From Fluviispira vulneris (GTDB lineage Bacteria > Bdellovibrionota_B > Oligoflexia > Silvanigrellales > Silvanigrellaceae): a DNA stretch of 64,000 nucleotides. The position numbers and the translations under genes are program-made. Shown here one piece after another: positions 40,401 through 46,568 of this stretch (the stretch's first letter is position 1; every line of letters begins with the position of its first letter). Location: NCBI RefSeq assembly GCF_014281055.1, contig NZ_JACRSE010000003.1, positions 496,001-560,000 on the forward strand. Direction: 5' to 3'. The notes under the pieces were generated by a model. The model saw only the letters and a list, made by a program, of their open reading frames with translations, did no database searches and was not told where the DNA came from.

Positions 40401-40675
40401 TGCTCTTCATTTTCATCTAAATATTTGATTTCTAAATTAAGTGCAACTTTATCTAATATTATTTGACTTAATTTTCCATTTTCTTCTAGTATAAACGATC
40501 TACACCCCTCTGCATAATGATTCACATAACTTTCTAATGAGAAAATAATTGCTTCGACATTAATTGAGCCTTTCAAATCAAAAATAATTGGTGTATTGTA
40601 TGCAATATTATGAGGGTTCAATTTCCATTCAAGCCAAAAACGCTTTTGATAGTATGAAAGCTCTATTATTCTCAT
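37478..40675 (-). CDS. NRPS initiation module C-A-PCP
   Basis: 1065 residues beginning directly with a condensation domain (HHIISDA ~138-144; alanine replaces the usual glycine). An A domain follows (TSGSTGKPKG ~590; NTYGPTE; GRIDEQIKIRG; NGKVDK), then a PCP (DLGAHSLMIL ~987). My by-eye code for the A pocket is D-L-E-N-I-G-T-I-I; no substrate is assigned. As the first gene of the operon and opening with a C domain, it is likely to accept an acyl starter (lipo-initiation). GGGGA lies before the ATG. Delivery from a separate donor protein is the alternative. No docking helices were recognised. Confidence 0.92.
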   Translation of the reverse strand: MRIIELSYYQKRFWLEWKLNPHNIAYNTPIIFDLKGSINVEAIIFSLESYVNHYAEGCRSFILEENGKLSQIILDKVALNLEIKYLDENEEHVNDKIDRYIEQISSYAFNLNKLSLYKFGLLHINKHHCVLVLNIHHIISDAITASKFVNIFSYLYNSYLINGKNLEHLYLPQFSNYIEHEKNTYSQYHIEKDLDYWENLLKDSQLSLDFKEKNVLTKESKSIFFRLESEKYQRLKSIIKAERTSLFIFLSTLFGSFLLRYVGQKSVVLNYPVNMRPSGYQDCIGCFVNNILFQISIDPSKSFRNLLIELTNQRRQSKQHQRCTLTDIVERLRKKNILKGQQFFNVDLFEAFLGAVSFNLKDIEVKSIKYEAKKIQNDIGMAYQIHPDMIEFKIEYNSAKFSDHFIDNFKNSFLHYYDNVIKNLDSLIYELPIISEIERNKLIEWNINKKRNTLKTPVTNYIIETVRKYPNKIALIENNKEITYEELDKRSNQVANFINSQNLGCENFIGVYLSRSIEAIIVILGVLKSGAAYVPLDPEYPKERIEYIIQDAKLNYIIDKDSIFKIISYSEESVNKINLLDSAAYVIYTSGSTGKPKGVVINHSSLVNHSLFVQNQYEITNSDKVLQLSSINFDLSIEEIFPTLISGATLILYPHEIGISIANFQSIIFKYKISILNLPTAFWHSWVCHLDSYKTYESVRLVIVGGEQANYLSFVKWNQFFRDKVKWINTYGPTEGTIISSIWKYSHNAFNSLTDPQIPIGSPIDGCQLYIVDSYLNLLPLGQVGELLISGENLARCYLNKPDLTAERFIPNPFNPDECNRLYRTGDLARRLINGQIEFVGRIDEQIKIRGYRIELGEIENVIVKYLNVLNAVVLAEKNNSNENLLIAYIVNHNQRNFTDKDIREILKNYLPDYMIPTYYVFLDDIPLNKNGKVDKDQLRKMQYKMSQNSNVLKPRSDFEKQIAQIWQEALGVKEISIEENFFDLGAHSLMILSVHKKIEDLIKNKLDVITLFNYPTVKSLSQYLNSQFKKSNIDEYMINSAQKQRQAIQNQRNSMNIRKSHVKS

Positions 40676-41348
40676 AAGAATCCCCTTAATTAAATAATAT
40701 AATCAATTTTCTAAAAATACCTATTGCATATTTTTTGAACTATTTAATTAATTTAAAAGTTATTTCCCTGATAAACCTAGATTGATAATTGGATAACTAT
40801 ATTTTTGTATTAAACTATTTTTTTTTTCTCTGCAACAAATGTGACTTAAAGTTTTTATATATAAAGAGCTTAATTTTTTTCAATATTATGCTTTTTACTT
40901 GAGCATCTGTACGTTAGCGCAATAGTCATCAGGCTCAAACTACACTCAGACAAGGTCTTTTTGTTCAATAATCTTTATCACATCGAGAACATACGCTTGA
41001 TGTGATAAAAATGTTTTTATGGCTTGAATCTAGTTTAAGTGACTGATTCGCTCCTAAAGGAGCAAAAATGCGACTTTGATTTGATCAAACGAAAATTGAG
41101 CAAAAATTGAGCAAATATTTAAAACATAATAGAAATAAATATAAAAATAAAAAAAATACAAAAAATTATCAAAAAAAGTTGTAATAATAAAAAAAATTGC
41201 TATATACCTTTATGTAAAGGATTTATTATAAAAAATTAATTAAATCCTATAAATAAAAAAATAAATACAATAATCATTGATAACATATTATTGTATTTAA
41301 TAAATTCGTTGATTTTTATAAATTGTATTTTGTTTAAATGGAGTTATT
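40676..41348. other. 673-base intergenic region upstream of NRPS operon
   Basis: No gene is seen. The segment should hold the NRPS operon promoter (minus strand) and that of the lipoprotein gene (plus strand). Visible structure: an 11-bp inverted repeat at 40974-41009, a short hairpin GCTCCT-AA-AGGAGC at 41050-41063, a direct repeat AAAATTGAGC at about 41090-41112, and a very A-rich stretch at 41115-41280. The middle part (about 40900-41090) is less AT-rich than the flanks and might encode a small RNA, which cannot be decided here. Confidence 0.5.
40974..41009. repeat. Inverted repeat with CACATC/GATGTG half-sites
   Basis: The arms TTTATCACATC and GATGTGATAAA are perfect complements separated by 14 bases. 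The half-sites CACATC and GATGTG are the same as in the palindromes around the parA operon (42415, 44492, 45012), here in inverted order. Confidence 0.6.
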
Positions 41349-42269
41349 ATGAATCAATTTTTGAAAGCAGCATTTGCATCTGTCAGTCTATTAGCAATTA
41401 CAGGTTGTGGAACTAAAGTCATCGATCAAACAGAAGAAGAAAAATCGTCATTTAAATACAATTTTAAATTGAGTTCTGCAGAAGAGCGAGATCTAAAATA
41501 CTCAATTGCTATAAGTTTGAACTGTCCGGGTTATAGTTTTAATAAAGAATTAAATAATCGTGATTTGAGTCTCTCGATTCCAAAAGAAACTGTATGCCAA
41601 GTCTCAGTGAATAAAATAACTTTAACTGACAAAGAGGAAACGAGCGAATATGTTTCTAATGGGTCTGATAACATAACGTTTGCTATTACATACAATGCCG
41701 ATAAAGTTAATATTGATTTAATTAGAGTTGGAAAAGTTGGGTATAAAGATCAAACACAAAACTCCCTGCTGCAAATAAATCCTATAGTTAATAAAAATGA
41801 AGTCATATTCGAAATTGAAAGAAATAATTTAAATGATATTGATATTTCATTGGAACCAGAATTTCATTTGATTCCAAAGTTCGTTAATTTAGATAAAATA
41901 GATATTAATTGCTTATTTGATTTTTCATTAACTAAATTGTCTAACAAAGGAACAATGGATTTATACACCCTGCGTGCTAATTTAACTGAAGAAACAAATA
42001 AATTATTTAAAGACAACTGTAAAATTATTTATGAAAATATGCCTAATCAAAGTTCTCAGTTAAGTAATTTTATTGCAAGCAGTAATTTGGAAGATTATTA
42101 TCTCACCGAAGAAGCTTATAATGCTGCTCCTACTTCCTGTGCATCTGCTGTCGCATTGAATAATTTTGGAAACTGGAATAATTTTTCAGATCAAAAAGTT
42201 TATTTTATTTTTAGAACAAGCAAAGATGGTTATAATTCTTACAACACTTTCAGATTTCAAAAAAATTAA
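41349..42269 (+). CDS. Hypothetical lipoprotein
   Basis: 306 residues with a lipoprotein signal (MNQFLKAAFASVSLLAITGC; lipobox AITGC at about 17-21). The mature part is beta-rich and has several cysteines (for example SLNCPGYS and SCASAVALNN) that may form disulphides. No family is recognised. It is read away from the NRPS operon and has its own leader; GGAG lies before the ATG. It ends in front of a long palindrome that probably terminates it. Confidence 0.78.
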   Translation: MNQFLKAAFASVSLLAITGCGTKVIDQTEEEKSSFKYNFKLSSAEERDLKYSIAISLNCPGYSFNKELNNRDLSLSIPKETVCQVSVNKITLTDKEETSEYVSNGSDNITFAITYNADKVNIDLIRVGKVGYKDQTQNSLLQINPIVNKNEVIFEIERNNLNDIDISLEPEFHLIPKFVNLDKIDINCLFDFSLTKLSNKGTMDLYTLRANLTEETNKLFKDNCKIIYENMPNQSSQLSNFIASSNLEDYYLTEEAYNAAPTSCASAVALNNFGNWNNFSDQKVYFIFRTSKDGYNSYNTFRFQKN

Positions 42270-42397
42270 AAATATTAGATTTTATGCTTCCTAGGGTGTT
42301 TTTTAAGTGTTTTTTTCTATTTTACGGTAAAATTTTCCTATGCCCCATTTTTTGACATTTTAATTTGACTTCTTTGGATTTGTTAAAAATGCAAAGA

Positions 42398-42449
42398 AAA
42401 TATTAAAAAAACAATGATGTGATATCACATCATTGTTTTTTTAATATTT
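42398..42449. terminator. 52-base perfect palindrome, probable bidirectional terminator
   Basis: Both halves are perfect complements over 26 bases. A7 on the left and T7 on the right flank the core TGATGTG-ATAT-CACATCA, so a hairpin with a 4-base loop and U-tract forms on either strand. It sits between the convergent lipoprotein and tcdA genes, which fits bidirectional termination. The core is identical to the motif repeated around the parA operon, so it may also be a protein-binding site. Confidence 0.75.
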
Positions 42450-42477
42450 GGATGAAAATTTAAAAATATTAGGTTTT

Positions 42478-43350
42478 TTATTGTTTTCCTAGCGTTAAAA
42501 CCTTTTTAAATTCATCATACGTAGGTATTTTTTCAAAAGTATCTCTTTTTTTAAAATCAATACCTTTTAAAAAATGTTGCAAAAGATCACCCGCAAGCCA
42601 CATTCCGAAAATCGGTGGCAAGTAACTGATTGTGCCTAACATAACTCTTTTATGCTGACATGCGCCAAATTCTTTTTCAATTGTTGGGCAGATACAATGC
42701 CATTCTGTACCTGGCACAGCTTGTTCTGGATCTATGGGCTCTTCTATTGAAAAGACAGCTCTAATGCCTTCTGAAATGCCAATTTCACGTAATTTTGCTC
42801 GTATTTGTTTTGCAAACGGATCGACTCTAGTTTCAGAAATATCTGCACATCGAATTTGCGCTGGATCTAGGCGACTGGCTGAGCCCATTGAGCTCCAAAT
42901 TGGTATGCCAAGTTTGAGCGAACGTGCCAAGAGATCAACTTTAGGGATCAAAGTGTCTATGCAATCAATCACTGCATCTACGGGTTGTCCTGCCAGACGT
43001 TCAGCTTCCTCAAAGATAAAATTTTCTTTATCAGGATGGTGGTGTTCAGCTATGCCAAAATAACCTGCTAACGGATTGATTTTTTTTAATCTCTCAACAA
43101 GAAGCTCAACTTTCTTTTTGCCAACAGTATCAGTGAATGCATGGAGCTGTCTGTTTACATTTGTCACGCAGACCTCATCATGGTCAACAATTGTGACTTT
43201 ACCAATGGCTGAGCGTGCGATGGCTTCAGCAGCAAAGCTGCCTACACCTCCAGCGCCCACAATTAATATATGTAGATTTCTAAAACGTCCTAAACCTTCG
43301 CGTCCGACAAGGAGCTCAAGTCTACTAAATCTATGATTGCGAAATGACAT
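42478..43350 (-). CDS. tcdA: tRNA threonylcarbamoyladenosine dehydratase
   Basis: About 290 residues of the ThiF/MoeB/HesA E1-like family: RFSRLELLVGREGL at the start, nucleotide loop ILIVGAGGVGSFAAEAIARS, DHDEVCVTNVNRQ, AVIDCIDTL. The order and start fit TcdA (CsdL/YgdL), which cyclises t6A37 in tRNA to ct6A using ATP. The frame opens at an ATG at 43374, but AGAAGGA lies 6 bases before the ATG at 43350, giving the family's usual short N-terminus. It is monocistronic. Confidence 0.88.
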   Translation of the reverse strand: MSFRNHRFSRLELLVGREGLGRFRNLHILIVGAGGVGSFAAEAIARSAIGKVTIVDHDEVCVTNVNRQLHAFTDTVGKKKVELLVERLKKINPLAGYFGIAEHHHPDKENFIFEEAERLAGQPVDAVIDCIDTLIPKVDLLARSLKLGIPIWSSMGSASRLDPAQIRCADISETRVDPFAKQIRAKLREIGISEGIRAVFSIEEPIDPEQAVPGTEWHCICPTIEKEFGACQHKRVMLGTISYLPPIFGMWLAGDLLQHFLKGIDFKKRDTFEKIPTYDEFKKVLTLGKQ

Positions 43351-43374
43351 TGTGATTCCTTCTGAAGCACTCAT

Positions 43375-43698
43375 TTGGAAAAAACCTGAATCAACTACAT
43401 AATGTCAAACATAGTATTCTGCCACAAAATTTTTCTCTTTTTTATACAAAAAATTTTATATTTGAATTTATGTGCTTAGATGAACCTTGGACGTATTTTG
43501 CAAATTGAATTTTTGTGCAAAGAAATGTTTTAAAGAATTATGAAAATTAAGTTTAAAATCTTAGGTGATTCTTCCTTTTGTGCAGTTGTGGCTTGTCATA
43601 CTTTTGAAATAGGGAGCAAACGATAGCATTTAATGACATTTTGGGTGCAGCCTGGGGGCTTGCCGTACTGTAGATTCAGGGTAAATAGCTGTTAGGGG
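43375..43698. other. 324-base gap between tcdA and the parA operon
   Basis: No protein gene is seen. The part near tcdA is AT-rich and should contain its promoter. The stretch 43605-43690 is clearly richer in G (GGGTGCAGCCTGGGGGC and following) than its surroundings and could be a small RNA or the 3' end of the parA operon transcript. No known RNA family was recognised. Confidence 0.3.
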
Positions 43699-44100
43699 TT
43701 ATGTCGTTTCGTTTTCAGGCAAAGCTGGTAATTCTTTGGATAATGTTGTCCATCCCTTATAAGTGCGGAAAATAATTATAAGAGTCGCTATAACAAAACA
43801 TGGAGCTGATATTATCCACCCCAAAAAAGGAATAACTCCGAAAACTAAAGCAATGATATAGAACAACGTGGCAAACCAGAAAGTTTGGATTTGCCAACGG
43901 AAATGGGAGTCAAGCCAAGTGTATCTTGTTCTATGCCTAAAAATATAATTCATAAATAGTGGTACGAGCAAGAGAGTGCCGGCAGTAAATAAGGATAAAA
44001 ATTGTATTATATAGACTAATGAAACTATATTTTTATTTGAGTTCAATGCAGGTAAATCAGTACCATTTGAATTGTTTTTGAAAAAATCTTTACGTGACAT
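43699..44100 (-). CDS. Small membrane protein, DUF4870-like
   Basis: About 133 residues with three to four membrane segments (YIIQFLSLFTAGTLLLVPLF; FWFATLFYIIALVFGVIPFL; FVIATLIIIF) and the motif TWLDSHFRWQIQTFW, typical of DUF4870-type proteins found in many Proteobacteria. Function unknown. An upstream ATG at 44112 lies inside the preceding gene, but GAGGA sits 7 bases before the ATG at 44100. It ends the parA operon, a position with no clear link to partitioning. Confidence 0.75.
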   Translation of the reverse strand: MSRKDFFKNNSNGTDLPALNSNKNIVSLVYIIQFLSLFTAGTLLLVPLFMNYIFRHRTRYTWLDSHFRWQIQTFWFATLFYIIALVFGVIPFLGWIISAPCFVIATLIIIFRTYKGWTTLSKELPALPENETT

Positions 44101-44974
44101 AATCTTCCTCATTTTGCAAAGCAGACGCGCCGCTATTTCTTGTATATCTTGATTCCTGAGATTTTGAAAGAAGTTCTGCTAAGTCTGACATTTCTACAGA
44201 GAGACTGCGGAATGCACCTAATAAACTCCATTTTTCAGCCTGATCTAAGGAGTTTAGGTCTAAATTATCAAGCTGTAATTTAATCTTTTCTAAATTATCT
44301 GTAATATTTTTTAATTTTACTTTATTGTTATGGGTGTCTTTCGGTAAAAACTTTTTTTCAAGTTTGTGAGCTACAAGATTTCTGAGCGATTTTACGCTTA
44401 TAGTTTCGGGCAAAGAAGCAATTACTTGCTGACGATCAGATGAAGGTAAAGGAAGTAAAGCTTTAAAATGTTCAAAACCAAAATCTGTTCGTTGATGTGA
44501 TGCCACATCAAATTCTTGGGCAACACGTATATACTGATTTGCAGTTGTGTAATTTATATTCAATGTATCTTCACAAAAATTTTTCCAGCCTGTTTTGTTG
44601 CCTTCAAAGAACCTGTTTTTCACTTCGGCAATTAATTTTCCTTTTAAGAAAAAGGCTTCAGTTTGAGCATTATCAATTCTATTAAGAAAAGATACATATT
44701 CGCTTTGACTCCAATTGTTTCTCTCAGAACGCAAACGATCAAAGTTGTATTGAATTTTAGTTATTGTATATTCATTTTCCTTTTTACTAATTGAATTATT
44801 AGAATCTAAATGAATGTCTTCTTGATTTTTATATGGTTCATCATGGTTTGAGTCTCTATTTTCAATTACAGAATCAGAAACGATTTTTTCTGGGAAGGTA
44901 ACATTGGTAGTATGATCTGGTTCGGTTTTAGTAAATAATCCTCTCAATGCTTTTTTGGGTTTTGCTTGATTCAT
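44090..44974 (-). CDS. Putative partition partner of ParA (Borrelia PF50/57-like)
   Basis: 294 residues. Residues ~1-75 are low-complexity and polar. The core, about 75-195 (for example FFLKGKLIAEVKNRFFEGNK, then GWKNFCEDTLNINYTTANQY), resembles the partition-associated PF50/57 proteins of Borrelia plasmids and similar DNA-binding proteins with an internal helix-turn-helix. The rest is helical and coiled-coil-prone. It is not a canonical ParB: no ParB/Srx box (GExR) was seen. It follows parA by about 60 bases. Role inferred: adaptor between ParA and a centromere-like DNA site. The palindromes at 45012-45029 and 44492-44511 are candidates for that site. Confidence 0.6.
   Translation of the reverse strand: MNQAKPKKALRGLFTKTEPDHTTNVTFPEKIVSDSVIENRDSNHDEPYKNQEDIHLDSNNSISKKENEYTITKIQYNFDRLRSERNNWSQSEYVSFLNRIDNAQTEAFFLKGKLIAEVKNRFFEGNKTGWKNFCEDTLNINYTTANQYIRVAQEFDVASHQRTDFGFEHFKALLPLPSSDRQQVIASLPETISVKSLRNLVAHKLEKKFLPKDTHNNKVKLKNITDNLEKIKLQLDNLDLNSLDQAEKWSLLGAFRSLSVEMSDLAELLSKSQESRYTRNSGASALQNEEDYVT
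44492..44511. repeat. Palindrome TTGATGTG-N4-CACATCAA inside the ParA-partner gene
   Basis: Perfect 8-bp arms with spacer ATGC. It has the same 7-4-7 core as at 42415-42432 and 45012-45029. It lies within coding sequence, so it is not a terminator. Confidence 0.6.
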
Positions 44975-45011
44975 TTTTGAGTTCCTTTACAAAATATTTT
45001 AATTGTTGAGA

Positions 45012-45029
45012 TGATGTGTCGTCACATCA
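45012..45029. promoter_or_regulatory. Palindrome TGATGTG-N4-CACATCA between parA and its partner gene
   Basis: Perfect 7-bp arms with spacer TCGT, in the ~55-base gap between the two genes. It has no T-run after it, so it is unlikely to be a terminator. Candidate operator or centromere-like site for the ParA partner. Confidence 0.5.
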
Positions 45030-45031
45030 AT

Positions 45032-45961
45032 CTAAATAACGACTGTATCAATTGTAATGTTTTCATTTTTTCTTTGTTCGGATATTTGTATGTTCTGCAT
45101 GCAGACTTCTTTGCCTAAAGCAATATAGTCAATTGCTCCTGTGCAAGATGGATCATAAGTTAACACAGATTTTCTGGCTTTTGCAGCTTCGGCTAATTTT
45201 ACATTTTGACGTATGCATGTCTTAAAAATACTATTTTTAAGTTCTTCAATGGAATTAACTTTATCAACAATTTCTCTCGATAACTTTGTTCTGGAATCAA
45301 ACATAGTCATAACTAAACCAGTGATTTTTAATTTTGGATTTAGCTCTTCTTTTATCAAGGAAATAGTTTCTAACAATAAATTTAAACCATCAAAAGCAAA
45401 TGGATGTGCTTGCAGGGCAATATGCACTTCATTGGATGCATTGAGTGCATTGATACTTAATAATCCTAAACTAGGTGGGGTGTCGATAATAATAAAGTCA
45501 TAAAGATTGTGAAGAGGTAAAAGAGCTTTTTTGAGTCGATTTTCCCGCCCAATTTCACCTGCCATTCTACTTTCAAATTCGGATAGTTCAATCGAGCCTG
45601 GTGCTATATGCAAGTTTTCATATTGTGTTTCAAGAATAACATCTTCTAAATTAGTTTTTTTTGGTTCAACGATTAATTCAAATATACTTTTTTCAATTTC
45701 AGAGAGTTCAATTCCTAAGCCAGAAGTCGCATTGCACTGTGAGTCAAGATCAACAACTAGAACTCTTTGTCCAAGTTTAGCAATTGCAGTTGCAACATTA
45801 ATGACAGTCGTCGTCTTTCCGCAGCCTCCCTTTTGATTGCAGACTGATATAATTCTTATACTTTTAGGACGCTCATAATTTTTAAATTCTGATTTTGGAA
45901 TATTTGATTTTGGAATATTTGATTTTGTAGCGCCGACTCTTTTAATTTTTTTATCTGACAT
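45032..45961 (-). CDS. parA: ParA-family partition ATPase
   Basis: 309 residues. Deviant Walker A KGGCGKTTTVINVA (about 50-63), VVDLDSQCNATSGLG (Walker A'), DFIIIDTPPSLG (Walker B) and GLVMTMFDSRT are all intact. ParA ATPases bind DNA non-specifically and move DNA or protein cargo when paired with an adaptor. The N-terminus has a short repeated KSNIPKSNIPKS stretch instead of a helix-turn-helix, as in Soj-type proteins. The next gene is a non-ParB partner. It could serve an integrated plasmid or chromid, or another cargo; the main chromosomal parAB is usually near the origin with gidB, which is not seen here. Confidence 0.9.
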   Translation of the reverse strand: MSDKKIKRVGATKSNIPKSNIPKSEFKNYERPKSIRIISVCNQKGGCGKTTTVINVATAIAKLGQRVLVVDLDSQCNATSGLGIELSEIEKSIFELIVEPKKTNLEDVILETQYENLHIAPGSIELSEFESRMAGEIGRENRLKKALLPLHNLYDFIIIDTPPSLGLLSINALNASNEVHIALQAHPFAFDGLNLLLETISLIKEELNPKLKITGLVMTMFDSRTKLSREIVDKVNSIEELKNSIFKTCIRQNVKLAEAAKARKSVLTYDPSCTGAIDYIALGKEVCMQNIQISEQRKNENITIDTVVI

Positions 45962-46131
45962 AGAGGCTCCTTAAATAAGATAAAATATAGTCACCAATTT
46001 GCTGTCTGCTTCTTCAATTCTATTTTATGCTGATTTCTATTGAGGTAGTCCAATGAGAAATGCTCCCTTAATAAATAGTATACTTTGCAAATAAAATTTG
46101 TTGTTTTTGTTTATTTGCTCAGATTTAAACG

Positions 46132-46162
46132 AATATCGTCAAAATTTTGACGTTGCGATATT
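46132..46162. promoter_or_regulatory. Nested inverted repeats upstream of DUF423 and parA genes
   Basis: A perfect 16-base palindrome, CGTCAAAATTTTGACG (46137-46152), lies within outer arms AATATCG / CGATATT. It sits in the divergent region between parA and the DUF423 gene. Possible operator; no regulator known. Confidence 0.4.
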
Positions 46163-46184
46163 ATCTTAAATTAAAGGATCCCGC

Positions 46185-46532
46185 ATGTTTTACCCAAAAA
46201 TATTTTCTATTTTAGGATTTTTTGCTGTTGCTCTTGGTGCTTTTGGTGCGCATAGTATAAAAGAAAAAGTTTCTGCTGCATATATGGAAAATTGGAAGAC
46301 GGCAACACTTTATCTTTTTATTCATGTTCTTGCTGGTTTAATATCATGTTATCTGACTCATAAGAAAAGATCGCAATTATTTTTTTTATTAGGCTGTATT
46401 ATATTTTCAGGTTCATTATTTTTATTAGTTATATTAAATCTCCCAATACTAGGTGCGGTGACTCCAGTTGGCGGAGTCTGTTTTATGGTAGGTTGGGTCT
46501 TTTTGTTTATTGATATAAACATAAAAAAATAA
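46185..46532 (+). CDS. DUF423 membrane protein
   Basis: 115 residues, four membrane segments. The N-terminus FGFFAVALGAFGAHSIKEK-like motif (ILGFFAVALGAFGAHSIKEK) and the C-terminal GAVTPVGGVCFMVGWV are the hallmarks of the DUF423/YgdD family, small inner-membrane proteins of unknown function. AAAGGA lies 6 bases before the ATG. It is followed by an amino acid permease gene 36 bases later and is probably co-transcribed. Confidence 0.88.
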   Translation: MFYPKIFSILGFFAVALGAFGAHSIKEKVSAAYMENWKTATLYLFIHVLAGLISCYLTHKKRSQLFFLLGCIIFSGSLFLLVILNLPILGAVTPVGGVCFMVGWVFLFIDINIKK

Positions 46533-46568
46533 TATTTATTTTATGTTTATAAAGTATTAAGAGGAATT

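Noticed and set aside
41057-41075. Start codon with AAAGGAGC upstream in the gap before the lipoprotein gene
   Set aside because: The frame stops after three codons; it is not a gene.
43605-43690. 6S, SRP or other known small RNA in the G-rich patch
   Set aside because: No consensus of these RNAs could be matched by eye; only the composition stands out.
45012-45029. Canonical parS (TGTTTCACGTGAAACA) near parA
   Set aside because: The palindrome differs in sequence and the partner protein lacks a ParB box.
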